The translations under genes and the position numbers were made by a program. This document shows, piece after piece, positions 1-7,339 of a stretch of DNA of 11,368 nt (its first letter is position 1; each line of letters starts with the position of its first letter). The stretch lies in contig DASTLT010000219.1 of assembly GCA_035714625.1 (NCBI GenBank), forward strand, positions 1 to 11,368, in the 5' to 3' direction. A model generated the notes under the pieces. The model ran no database searches, was not told the DNA's origin, and saw only the letters and a list, made by a program, of their open reading frames with translations. Source of the DNA: GCA-003244245 sp035714625. GTDB taxonomy: Bacteria; Actinomycetota; Actinomycetes; Mycobacteriales; Pseudonocardiaceae.

Positions 1-615
1 CCACCCGGCCCACCCCACGCCCATCCCGCGCGCCAGCACGTCGAGCATGGCGATCCCGGCCCCCATCCCGAGCACCGCCCCCCAGCCGAAACGACGGTGC
101 CACCGCGCGGTGAGCGGCACGGCTGCGGTGACGGCGAGGTAGGCGGCGACGAACCACAGCGGCGCGACCAGCCCGGGGAACCACTCCCACACCCAGCGGT
201 GCCCGGGTAGCACTGCGGCGGCAAGGACCTCCCCGGTCATCCAGACCGCGACCCAGACCGCGACCGGCGCCAGCAGCCGGGTCATCCGCCGGCGCAGGAA
301 CTCCGCCGAGCCGCCACCGCTGCGCAGCACGGCGCTCCAACTGGCGAGGTTCGCGAAGCCGCCGACCACGAAGAAGGCCGGCATCACCTGCAGCACCCAG
401 GTGGCCAGCCAACCGCCGGGGACGCCGGCGATGGGGTTGGGCATCACGAGCGTGCCGGCGGCGTCGCGGTGGGTTATCGACCCGGCCCAATGCCAGGCGA
501 TCACCACTGTGATGGCGGTGGCCCGGGTCGCATCGACCACCCGGTCCCGCCCGGGTGGGGTTGCGTCGGCGACGTCGCGCAGCCGGGCCCAGGATGAGCT
601 AGCCGGGGCGGACAC
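1..615 (-). CDS. Acyltransferase-3 family membrane protein (second paralog), 3' part outside window
   Basis: This is the N-terminal 205 codons of an integral-membrane acyltransferase whose C-terminal half lies beyond the left edge. The family transfers acyl groups to sugars or other acceptors at the cytoplasmic membrane; the substrate cannot be told from sequence. I see the family signature of an Arg (R31) followed by the putative catalytic His (H42 in IAWHW). A second hydrophobic segment with VMPAFFVVGGFANLASW follows, then further membrane segments. The start is GTG at 615-613, with a weak GGA about 9 bases upstream. It overlaps the end of the preceding acyltransferase by 17 bp, so translation is probably coupled. 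The two proteins are clearly paralogous: compare VMPAFFVVGGFANLASW here with VMPVFFLVGGYANAASW in the neighbour. No stop codon interrupts the frame down to base 1. Family is confident; substrate unknown. Confidence 0.85.
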   Translation of the reverse strand, partial: MSAPASSSWARLRDVADATPPGRDRVVDATRATAITVVIAWHWAGSITHRDAAGTLVMPNPIAGVPGGWLATWVLQVMPAFFVVGGFANLASWSAVLRSGGGSAEFLRRRMTRLLAPVAVWVAVWMTGEVLAAAVLPGHRWVWEWFPGLVAPLWFVAAYLAVTAAVPLTARWHRRFGWGAVLGMGAGIAMLDVLARGMGVGWAGW

Positions 616-1906
616 GCTGGCGTCCGATGATCGGTACTCGCCCGCCGACCAGCAGCAGGCCGGTGGCCAGGGTGAAGAGCTCGACGACCGGCACGGGGGT
701 GGACACCACGCCCGCGAAGCCGGTGGCCGCGAGTCCGATCAGCGCGGCAAGGCAGGCGAGCACACCCACGGCGAGCCGCACCGTCGCCCATGCGGACTCG
801 TCGGTCTGGAGGGCTGGCGTACCACGCGGGCGGGATCGTTCCGCTCGGGCGAACACCATGACCAGCCCGGTCAGCACGATCGCGAGGGCGAGCAGCCAGG
901 GCAACCGAAACAGCAGCCACGCCGGGGAGCCGATGGGATACTGCGGCAGCACCCCAGTCAGGACCAGGGCCGGCGCCACCACCAGGATCGGCACCATATG
1001 CCAGAGGTAGACGGTGAGCACCACCGAGTTCACCGCCACCACCGCGGCCCACGGCCGGGGCCGGGCCAGCCATCGGTCGACCGGTCCGCGCAGCAGCAAG
1101 ATCAGCCCGGTCTGGGCAGCGGCCAGCGCGAGCAGGGCCAGCGAGGGGGGTGCGGTGTTGGCCAGACCCGGTCCGACGGTGCCGACCATGCTCACCGCGT
1201 ACGGGCCGGCGCCGGTGAGTAGCAGCAGGCCCAGCAGCCCCGCACCGGCGAGCAGCCACGCCGTCCTCGGACTGCGGGTCAGCCCGCCGTCCCGCCAGGC
1301 CACCCCGAGTTGATGCACGGCCAGCCACCCCAGCAGGTAGGTCGAACCCGCGAAAAGTGACACCCCAAAGGCGAGCCGGCTCAGGTCGGCCACCGCCACC
1401 CAGGCCACCAGCAGCGTGATGGTCCGGCCAGGTCCCCACCGGCGCTGCCAGCCGATGGCGGCCGGGGCGAGGGCCACCACGGCCAGGTACACCGCGAGAA
1501 ACCACAGCGCGATGGCCGCCAACCAGGCAGCTTCGCGCACGAGACCGGGATCGAGCCCCACCGCCCGGCCGAGCCCGGTCGCTACCGTGAGGACGACCAC
1601 AAAGACCACTGCTGGCCGCAGCAGCCGAGACAGCCGGGAGCGCACCCAGGACGCGCCGTCCCCACCCCGGTGCTGCTGGCTCGACCACGACGCCGCATTC
1701 GCATAGCCACCGACCAGGAAGAACACCGGCATCACCTGGAAAAGCCAGGTCAACGGACGCGCCCAGGGCAGCACTTCCAGAGCATTGATCCCACCGAGCC
1801 GCCCGCCCTGCACGGTTACCGCGGCGAGCAGCCAGTGCCCGGTCACGACCGCCAGGATCGCCACCCCCCGAAGCAGATCTACATACCGATCCCGTGCCAG
1901 TGCCAT
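599..1906 (-). CDS. Acyltransferase-3 family membrane protein (first paralog)
   Basis: A complete 435-aa polytopic membrane protein of the acyltransferase-3 type, with roughly ten hydrophobic segments. The N-terminus, DRYVDLLRGVAILAVVTGHW, has the conserved Arg (R13) and the putative catalytic His (H24). VMPVFFLVGGYANAASW follows in the next membrane segment. The family O-acylates carbohydrates, antibiotics or envelope components using cytoplasmic acyl donors; the acceptor here is unknown. The ATG at 1906-1904 is chosen because the family-like sequence starts right after it and GAGG lies about 6 bases upstream. That Shine-Dalgarno and the ATG both lie within a tandem repeat unit. The frame is open far upstream, but the upstream translation does not resemble a protein. 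It ends with TAG at 601-599, overlapping the start of the second paralog by 17 bp. Confidence 0.9.
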   Translation of the reverse strand: MALARDRYVDLLRGVAILAVVTGHWLLAAVTVQGGRLGGINALEVLPWARPLTWLFQVMPVFFLVGGYANAASWSSQQHRGGDGASWVRSRLSRLLRPAVVFVVVLTVATGLGRAVGLDPGLVREAAWLAAIALWFLAVYLAVVALAPAAIGWQRRWGPGRTITLLVAWVAVADLSRLAFGVSLFAGSTYLLGWLAVHQLGVAWRDGGLTRSPRTAWLLAGAGLLGLLLLTGAGPYAVSMVGTVGPGLANTAPPSLALLALAAAQTGLILLLRGPVDRWLARPRPWAAVVAVNSVVLTVYLWHMVPILVVAPALVLTGVLPQYPIGSPAWLLFRLPWLLALAIVLTGLVMVFARAERSRPRGTPALQTDESAWATVRLAVGVLACLAALIGLAATGFAGVVSTPVPVVELFTLATGLLLVGGRVPIIGRQRVRPG

Positions 1907-1982
1907 TCGGACCTCAGTGCCATTCGGGCTTCCGTGCATTCGGGTCTCAGTTGCCATTCGGGTTTCAGTGCCATTCAGAGCC
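1898..1982 (-). repeat. Tandem array of five ~17-bp direct repeats, each carrying CCGAATGGCACTG or a variant
   Basis: Read on the minus strand, the unit is approximately ARRCCCGAATGGCACTG. Copies lie at 1966-1982, 1948-1965, 1932-1947, 1915-1931 and 1898-1914, with lengths 17, 18, 16, 17 and 17. The third and fifth from the right are the most altered. The last copy (1898-1914, AGGTCCGAATGGCACTG) contains the ATG of the acyltransferase, and the Shine-Dalgarno-like GAGG spans its junction with the preceding copy. Unit lengths are not multiples of three, so copy changes move the upstream frame but not the gene's own start. There are no unique spacers, so this is not CRISPR. Confidence 0.85.
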
Positions 1983-2028
1983 GAATGGCTACCCAGGGTA
2001 CTCCGTTGGGCGCCATTCGGGGCCGAAT
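1970..2028. repeat. Inverted copies of the repeat core (two short palindromes)
   Basis: Next to the direct array, the core appears in opposite orientations. At 1970-1989, GCCATTC and GAATGGC form a 7-bp stem around a 6-base loop. At 2015-2028, ATTCGG and CCGAAT form a 6-bp stem around GG. These could fold in RNA or mark palindromic dispersed repeats. A terminator role for the upstream gene is possible, but neither has a T-run. Confidence 0.55.
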
Positions 2029-2054
2029 TGCAGTGCCAGGTCCGGGCGCTGCGG

Positions 2055-2686
2055 CTACCCGCGCTGATGATTGCGGGCGACCAGCTCGCACCGACCGGAC
2101 CAGGTATCGCTACCCAGGTTGGGAGGGGTCCTGGGCTGCGCAATCTCGGCCCGCTCCACGGCGGCCTGCTCGCGGGCCGCGTAGTCGGTATCCCGGTCCG
2201 TGGCGGCGATCCGCCGATCCCGCGCGGTCGCCCGCCGGTCTTCCGCAGCGGCTGTCCGGTCGGCCCCCGCCTGCACCCACAACTGCGCCAGGTCCTCGGC
2301 CTGCGGGGAATCCAGCGTTGCCGCCTGCTCGCGGAGCTGGGCGGCCGTCGCGCGGCCGCTCGCCGCGGTGTCCCGTTGCTCGGCGGCCCATAGCCGGTCC
2401 GCTTCGGTTCGCTCGCCTCCGAAGGATGCCTCGTCCCTGGCCCGGCCGTGGGTGTCTCGTTCCTCACGGCAGTATCGCGGGCCGTCGCGTCCGCGTCCCG
2501 CGCATCGGCAAGGTCGTCACGTGCCTCCGCGGCCCGGTCCCGGTCCTCCGGGCTCTCGCGGCCATAGTGGCCCGATGCCCTGGTCCCCGATGCCTGGTCT
2601 CGGTGTCCCAGTGGGCGTGCAGCACGGGAAAGTAGCGGCTCGCCGTCCACGCCGATGACGTCGGCGACGCCCCTGCCTGCGGCCAT
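2055..2686 (-). pseudogene. Small charged coiled-coil protein (RDxAA-type repeats), single frameshift
   Basis: An Arg/Asp/Ala-rich helical protein of a kind common in actinobacteria, with no known function that I can assign. From ATG 2686, one frame encodes DRDRAAEARDDLADARDADATARD and stays in that style to about 2465. The same style continues in the next frame as EERDTHGRARDEA, then REQAATLDS and RTAAAEDRRATARDRRIAATDR, ending at TAG 2057-2055. The downstream frame has no ATG or GTG start upstream of TTG 2282, and its own upstream stop is near 2519. One extra base near 2458-2467 would join the two halves into about 210 aa. This could be a decayed gene, a sequencing error, or a shorter 75-aa protein started at TTG 2282. 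I see no slippery heptamer that would suggest programmed frameshifting. The exact N-terminus is uncertain. Confidence 0.55.
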
Positions 2687-2759
2687 GACTGTGGTTTCAC
2701 CCCGGGTCGCTGCGGAGCGGGTTGTCGTCGGCGCCTGGACGGCGCACTGCACGGGGTGC

Positions 2760-3821
2760 TCATGGCCATGGCAGGTACAGCCACTCCAGCCAGACTCCGT
2801 GGGGCTGGTACCGACCGAGCAGATACTCGGCCTGGAGCTGTCCGTCGGCGAGCAGGGCGAGGCGCAGCCCAGGCTGGCGGTCCGGTCCCGGCTCGCCTTG
2901 GATCCAGGTGATCGGCCGTTGCGTGGACAGCTCGTGCAGCCGAGGCACGAAAGCGGTTCGGGCCTGTGCGGTGAAGTGGGTGAGCACCGAGGTGTGGTAC
3001 ACGACCGCGGTCGTGTCGGTGGGAGCCTGGGCGAGCAGCTCGGGCAGCCGCTCGGTGGCGTCACCCCGGTGGATCCGCGGCAACGGGCCACGGGCAGCGG
3101 CCCGTGCGGCGACGTCGAGACGATGGGCCCGGTCGGGGTGGTCCGGCCAGATCAGGGCGCGCAACCACCGGCGATCGGCCGGGTCGTCCAGGCTCAGTGG
3201 GTTCAGGTCCACCCCGGTTCGCCAGGCCACGGACAGGGTGCCGGCCAGCGGTGGGGTCAGCTCGCCGCGCAGTGCGCAGCTCAGCACCAGTGGTGAGGTC
3301 GGGTCGCCGTACCGGGTGCCGGTGCCGTAGTCATAACCGTAGCGGTCGGGCACCAGGGTCAGGCCGGCGCTGGAGCCCACCTCGATCAGCGCGAGTGGTC
3401 GGTTTCCGCCGAGGCGCTGGGCGGTGAGCAGCGCCGGGTACAGGTACGCACTGCGGCCGGGCTCGTTGGTCTGTACCAAGCGGCTGGTCACGATCGCCAT
3501 GATCTGAGCGCGGTTCGCCAGCACGAAGTCCCGCAGCGCCGGGTATGGGTCAGCGGCGGGTGCGGGCCTCCCGGTCAGGATCGGGTAGAACCGGGCGAGC
3601 GGATGCTCCGGATGCTCGGCGAGCAGGAACTGCACTGCGGCGAACAACAGGATCGGTGGGTTCTGCCCCGCCGTGGCGGCGCCAGCTATACCCAACAGCT
3701 CGGGATCGGTGCTCACGCCGGCGGCCATCTGCTGGTAGATCGGGGCATAGTCATCCGCCGCGTGCACCTCGACGACCCGGCGGAAAGCAGCGGCGACGTC
3801 CGGTAGGCGTTCCTGCGGCAC
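2760..3821 (-). CDS. DUF2332 domain protein, methyltransferase-like fold suspected
   Basis: 353 aa from GTG 3821. The sequence matches what I know of the DUF2332 family: a helical N-terminal part (AAFRRVVEVHA), then PILLFAAVQFLL, then ALIEVGSSAGLTL at residues 144-156, and a C-terminal WLEWLYLPWP. The acidic/Gly motif ExGxSAGL resembles the SAM-binding motif I of Rossmann methyltransferases. GDATERL and AVVYHTSVLTHF would then be later strands. This functional reading is inference; no reaction is established. The start is uncertain. The frame stays open to an ATG at 3947 that overlaps the stop of the upstream gene (ATGA), favouring translational coupling. However, the extra 42 residues, partly encoded by a heptanucleotide repeat, do not look conserved. 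The gene follows the phosphoribosyltransferase fusion and probably shares its transcript. Confidence 0.85.
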   Translation of the reverse strand: MPQERLPDVAAAFRRVVEVHAADDYAPIYQQMAAGVSTDPELLGIAGAATAGQNPPILLFAAVQFLLAEHPEHPLARFYPILTGRPAPAADPYPALRDFVLANRAQIMAIVTSRLVQTNEPGRSAYLYPALLTAQRLGGNRPLALIEVGSSAGLTLVPDRYGYDYGTGTRYGDPTSPLVLSCALRGELTPPLAGTLSVAWRTGVDLNPLSLDDPADRRWLRALIWPDHPDRAHRLDVAARAAARGPLPRIHRGDATERLPELLAQAPTDTTAVVYHTSVLTHFTAQARTAFVPRLHELSTQRPITWIQGEPGPDRQPGLRLALLADGQLQAEYLLGRYQPHGVWLEWLYLPWP

Positions 3822-3847
3822 GGTCTCGATGTTAGGCAGCGAGCCGC

Positions 3848-3875
3848 CCCGGTGCCCGGTGCCCGGTGCCCGGTG
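3848..3875. repeat. (CCCGGTG)4 heptanucleotide tandem repeat
   Basis: Four perfect copies of CCCGGTG in a row. They lie between the stop of the phosphoribosyltransferase/hydrolase gene and the conserved core of the DUF2332 gene. Since seven is not a multiple of three, gain or loss of one copy would disconnect an upstream start (ATG 3947) from the DUF2332 frame. At four copies the frame is open. Confidence 0.95.
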
Positions 3876-3943
3876 CAACCACGATGTTCTGCGCAGTGAG
3901 ATCAGACCGGCCTGGTCGGGGTGGGCTGATCCGGCGCAGGATC

Positions 3944-5278
3944 TCATGGCGCGGGTGCGGACTGCGTGGCCAGGTGCCGGGTGAACCAGTCGCGGGCCAG
4001 TTCGGCCACCTGCTCCAACGCGCCGGGCTCTTCAAACAGGTGGGTAGCGCCGGGAACCACAACGAGTTCACTGTTGCGCAGCCGGGATTGTGCCTGCCGG
4101 TTGAGGTTGAGCACTGCCGCGTCCAGACCCCCGACGATGAGCAACGTGGGGGTCGACACAGCGGCGAACCGGTGGGCGGCCAGATCCGGGCGGCCGCCCC
4201 GGGAGACAATGGCGGCGATTCCGGAATGCGGCTCGGCTGCCGCCCAGAGTGCGGCGGCAGCACCGGTACTGGCGCCGAAATAACCAATCCGCATGTTCCT
4301 GGTGTGCGGCTGGGTGCGCAGCCACGTGGTGGTCTCGGCGAGCCGACGGGCGAGCAGTTCGATGTCGAACACGTTCGCTCGGTCGAGCTCGTCCTTGTGG
4401 GTGAGCAGATCGAGCAGCAGAGTGCCCAGACCCGCCTGGTTCAGCATGGTGGCGACGAAGCGGTTGCGGGGGCTGCGGCGGCTGCTGCCGCTGCCGTGGG
4501 CGAACACGACGAGCCCGCGGGCGGGCTGCGGTACGGTCAGCCGGCCTGTCAGCAGCGCCGCGCCGGCGGCCACGGCGACATCCTCGTCGCGGCTGGGGGG
4601 ATCGTGGCGCTGCCCGGCCGATATGGCCGCGGCCTCCGACGCGGGCTCGGCCTCGGCGGGCTGCAGGCAGGCGATGACCTCCTCGTCGGTAGTAGGGGAG
4701 AAGTCGGCGTACCACCGGCCGATCGCGCTGAAGGTCCGGGGTGTGACCAGGCAGATCACGTCGTCGACCACGTCCCCAAGCTGGCGGATCGAGTCTGGCG
4801 GTGCCACCGGCACGGCGAGCACGACGCGGGCCGCCCCCTGGGCCCGGGCCACCTGGCAGGCGGCCCGGGCGGTCGCGCCGGTCGCGAGGCCATCATCGAC
4901 CACCACGGCGATCCGCCCGGCCAGCGGAATGCGCGGCCGATCCCCACGGAAACGGTGGGTCCGGCGCTCAAGCTCGGCCCGCTCACTGGCTTCTACGGCT
5001 GCCAGTGCGTCCGCAGTGACACCGGCGCGGCGGATCGTCTGCTGGGCGAGGACCCGCACCCCGCCCTCGCCGATGGCGCCCATGGCCAGCTCCGGCTGGA
5101 ACGGCACGCCCAGCTTGCGCACCATGATCACGTCCACTGGGGCGCCCAGGGCGTCGGCGACCTCCTTTGCTACCGGGACACCGCCCCGGGGCAGCCCGAG
5201 GATCACCACGTCCTGGCCGCGCAAGTACTGCAACCGTGGGCCAAGCTGGTGGCCTGCATCGATCCGGTTGAGGAACAT
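3944..5278 (-). CDS. Phosphoribosyltransferase / alpha-beta hydrolase fusion (Rv0571c-like)
   Basis: 444 aa in two domains. Residues about 1-205 form a type I phosphoribosyltransferase-like domain: LGLPRGGVPVA near 28-37 and the PRPP loop VVVDDGLATGATA at 125-137. Residues about 230-440 form a dienelactone-hydrolase-like domain: FAHGSGSS, the nucleophile elbow GASTG with Ser337, then Asp386 (GGLD) and His413 (GATH) as the likely triad. Length and domain order match M. tuberculosis Rv0571c, a member of the DosR hypoxia regulon; the substrate is unknown for both. The start is ATG 5278, with a near-perfect AGGAGGT at 5293-5287, eight bases upstream. The long open frame further upstream is antisense to other genes and not used. 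The stop overlaps a possible DUF2332 start as ATGA. A DosR-like site lies upstream (separate entry). Confidence 0.93.
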   Translation of the reverse strand: MFLNRIDAGHQLGPRLQYLRGQDVVILGLPRGGVPVAKEVADALGAPVDVIMVRKLGVPFQPELAMGAIGEGGVRVLAQQTIRRAGVTADALAAVEASERAELERRTHRFRGDRPRIPLAGRIAVVVDDGLATGATARAACQVARAQGAARVVLAVPVAPPDSIRQLGDVVDDVICLVTPRTFSAIGRWYADFSPTTDEEVIACLQPAEAEPASEAAAISAGQRHDPPSRDEDVAVAAGAALLTGRLTVPQPARGLVVFAHGSGSSRRSPRNRFVATMLNQAGLGTLLLDLLTHKDELDRANVFDIELLARRLAETTTWLRTQPHTRNMRIGYFGASTGAAAALWAAAEPHSGIAAIVSRGGRPDLAAHRFAAVSTPTLLIVGGLDAAVLNLNRQAQSRLRNSELVVVPGATHLFEEPGALEQVAELARDWFTRHLATQSAPAP

Positions 5279-5330
5279 CGTGCCCCACCTCCTCGCGCGG
5301 CTGCACGCTGAGTTGACGGACCCTGGCCCG

Positions 5331-5350
5331 CCAGCGGCAATCGTCCCCCA
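5331..5350 (-). promoter_or_regulatory. Weak DosR-box-like site upstream of the phosphoribosyltransferase fusion
   Basis: On the minus strand, TGGGGGACGATTGCCGCTGG lies 53-72 bases before the ATG at 5278. Against the published DosR consensus TTSGGGACTWWAGTCCCSAA it matches about 12 of 20 positions, including the complete GGGAC of one half-site; the other half is poor. The link rests mainly on homology of the gene to a DosR-regulated one. Chance occurrence in GC-rich DNA is quite possible. Confidence 0.25.
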
Positions 5351-5479
5351 TTCAGCGAACATCAGGTGCATGTGGTCGGGCCGGGCCCGCCGGTGCGCAC
5401 CGTGCTCACGTTGCAGGCCACGGGCAAGCGCCACCGAGGCTCGACAGCCCGGCACCGCGGCATCTGTCACTATTTCGGG

Positions 5480-5932
5480 GTGAGGCGCGCGGACTTGGTG
5501 CTGGTCGGGGCGGTGGTCCTGGCTCTGGTCACTGGGCTGGGGATGCTGCTGTGGCCGCAGACCGGGAGCGAGAGCTACCGCGTGGCCCGAGGCACCGTGC
5601 TGCAACCGGCGCACTGCGGTCCACCCGAGGCCCGGGACTCGTTGCGGGTCGAGCTGCTCGACGGGCGGGAAGTGCTGGCCCGGCTGGATGGCTGTGGCAA
5701 CCTGCCGGGTGAGGTGCTGACCGTCGAGGTACCTGACCCGCTGCCCGTTGCTGGCCCCAGCGATGGCCTGGTGGTCCGTCTCGCCGGGACCGGGGTACCG
5801 GCCACGACGGCGAACGCGCAGCGCCTCACTGCCGTTCTGGTCGCGGTCGCCGGGATGGCGGGGGCCGTGCTGGCCTGGCGGCTGAAAGAGCGCAGCGGAG
5901 CTAGGACGCGAGCAGATCTGCACCGGCCGTAG
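5480..5932 (+). CDS. Membrane protein with two-cysteine extracytoplasmic domain, unknown function
   Basis: 150 aa from GTG 5480. A hydrophobic segment at residues 6-25 follows basic residues (VRRAD). A soluble stretch of about 85 residues follows, with Cys46 (AHCG) and Cys72 (DGCGNL). A second hydrophobic segment lies at about 116-133, followed by a basic tail (RLKERSGARTR). The layout suggests both termini inside and a small outside domain, possibly with a disulfide; this resembles DUF3592-type proteins only loosely, and I do not recognise the family. There is no good Shine-Dalgarno, so the mRNA may be leaderless. An ATG at 5366 in the same frame would add unconvincing sequence. It ends nine bases before the M16 peptidase start, so it is likely the first gene of that operon. 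It is divergent from the phosphoribosyltransferase fusion. Confidence 0.75.
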   Translation: MRRADLVLVGAVVLALVTGLGMLLWPQTGSESYRVARGTVLQPAHCGPPEARDSLRVELLDGREVLARLDGCGNLPGEVLTVEVPDPLPVAGPSDGLVVRLAGTGVPATTANAQRLTAVLVAVAGMAGAVLAWRLKERSGARTRADLHRP

Positions 5933-5941
5933 GGTGTGGCC

Positions 5942-7339
5942 ATGGCCCGCATTCCCTCGCCGAAGCTCGAGCTGCACCGGGAGACGCTGCCCAACGGCCT
6001 GCGGGTGGTGCTGGCCCCGGACCGCGGCATCTCCGTGGTCGCCGTCGGTGTGCACTACGACGTCGGCTTCCGGTCCGAGCCGCAGGGCCGTACCGGCTTC
6101 GCGCATCTGTTCGAGCACCTGATGTTTCAGGGCAGCGAGAGCATGGAGAAGCTTGCGCACTTCCGCCATGTGCAGTCCTCGGGGGGGATCTTCAACGGCT
6201 CCACGCACCCCGACTACACCAATTACTTCGAGGTGCTGCCCTCGGCCGCGCTGGAGCGAGCCCTGTTTCTCGAGGCCGACCGGATGCGGGCGCCGCGGAT
6301 CACCGCAGAGAACCTGCGCAACCAGATCGACGTGGTCAAGGAGGAGATCCGGCTCAACGTGCTGAACCGGCCCTACGGCGGGTTTCCGTGGATCCTGCTG
6401 CCACCGGTGCTGTACCGCACGTTTCCCAATGCGCACAACGGCTACGGCGACTTCACCGAGCTCGAAGCGGCCACCGTGGACGACTGTGCGGCGTTCTTCG
6501 ACGACTACTACTCACCCGGCAACGCGGTGCTGACGGTGGCCGGGGACCTCGAGGTGGCGCCCACCCTCGAGCTGGTGCACCGGCACTTCGATGATGTGCC
6601 CGCCCGCCCCGTCCCGCCCCGGCCGTCGTTCGCCGAGCCCGCACCGGACCGGGAACACCGGCAGTGCCAGCCGGATCGGCTCGCTCCCCTGCCTGCGCTG
6701 GCCATCGGATACCGGCTGCCCGACCCGTCCACCGACCTGGAGGGCTACCTCGCGCACGAGGTGCTCGCCTCGGTGCTCTCCGACGGCGACTCCTCCCGCC
6801 TCGAGCAGCGCCTGGTGCATACCGACGAGCTGGTCACCGACGTCGGCGCGAGCTGTGGACTGTTCTCCCCACTGGACTCCCGCGATCCGGACACCTTCAC
6901 CGTCACCGCGATCCATCCGTCCACGGTGGACGTCGAGCGAGTGCTGGCGGCAACCGACGAGGAGCTCGCCCGGCTCGCGACGGACGGCCCCGACCCTGAG
7001 GAGTTGGCCCGGATCACCGCGCGGTGGGCCGCCTCGTTGTTCCGCGAGCACGACCGGCTGGCGTCCCGGACGCTGGCCATCGGTGCCTACGAGTTGTTGC
7101 ACGGGCGCGCCGAGCTGGTTGCTGACCTGCCGGCCTTGGTGGCCGCGATCGGTCCGGAGCAGGTCGCGAGGGCGGCTGCGCGGCTGCGTCCGGACTCCCG
7201 GGCGGTGCTGATCGTCGAACCGGTGAGTGCCGCCGCGGTCCTGCACCATGAGCGGCCACCGGACCGCGAACCGTCCGAATCCGGCACTGCAGGGCCGGTC
7301 TCCGAAGATGCGCCGCTCGCAGCCGGACAGGAGGCGTGA
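5942..7339 (+). CDS. M16 family zinc metallopeptidase, catalytic subunit
   Basis: 465 aa. The inverted zinc motif HLFEH is at residues 55-59, and the downstream zinc-ligand glutamate lies in VVKEEIRL (Glu134/Glu135), the spacing expected for M16. Further family features are the GGIFNGSTHPDYTNYFEVLP segment and the LEADRM helix. The C-terminal half is the second, non-catalytic pitrilysin-type domain. By analogy with bacterial M16B heterodimers, this is the metal-bearing subunit, and it should need the following gene product to bind substrate. Location is probably cytoplasmic, since no signal peptide is visible. ATG 5942 is preferred over GTG 5936 because AGGG at 5931-5934 sits seven bases before it and too close to the GTG. 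The C-terminal tail (about 25 residues) is low-complexity and acidic. The stop TGA shares one base with the next start (TGATG). Confidence 0.95.
   Translation: MARIPSPKLELHRETLPNGLRVVLAPDRGISVVAVGVHYDVGFRSEPQGRTGFAHLFEHLMFQGSESMEKLAHFRHVQSSGGIFNGSTHPDYTNYFEVLPSAALERALFLEADRMRAPRITAENLRNQIDVVKEEIRLNVLNRPYGGFPWILLPPVLYRTFPNAHNGYGDFTELEAATVDDCAAFFDDYYSPGNAVLTVAGDLEVAPTLELVHRHFDDVPARPVPPRPSFAEPAPDREHRQCQPDRLAPLPALAIGYRLPDPSTDLEGYLAHEVLASVLSDGDSSRLEQRLVHTDELVTDVGASCGLFSPLDSRDPDTFTVTAIHPSTVDVERVLAATDEELARLATDGPDPEELARITARWAASLFREHDRLASRTLAIGAYELLHGRAELVADLPALVAAIGPEQVARAAARLRPDSRAVLIVEPVSAAAVLHHERPPDREPSESGTAGPVSEDAPLAAGQEA
7329..7334 (+). promoter_or_regulatory. Ribosome binding site AGGAGG for the second M16 gene
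   Basis: AGGAGG lies inside the end of the first M16 gene, four bases before ATG 7339 and only one before the alternative GTG 7336. This decides for the ATG and indicates coupled translation across the TGATG junction. Confidence 0.7.

Noticed and set aside
1898..1982. CRISPR array
   Set aside because: Units are about 17 bp, imperfect and directly abutting, without spacers.
2731..2745. Hairpin GCGCC-TGGAC-GGCGC after DUF2332
   Set aside because: A 5-bp stem without a T-run is expected by chance in DNA this GC-rich.
599..3091. One continuous 830-codon minus-strand frame
   Set aside because: Only 599-1906 (acyltransferase) and about 2465-2686 look like protein. The middle is Arg/Pro-rich frame shadow, and the upstream end is antisense-frame noise inside DUF2332.
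5366..5479. N-terminal extension of the 150-aa membrane protein from ATG 5366
   Set aside because: The added residues look non-conserved and have no ribosome site; the basic-then-hydrophobic start fits GTG 5480.
3944..6436. One continuous 830-codon minus-strand frame
   Set aside because: The strong AGGAGGT and family N-terminus put the start at 5278. The rest is antisense to the membrane protein and the M16 gene.
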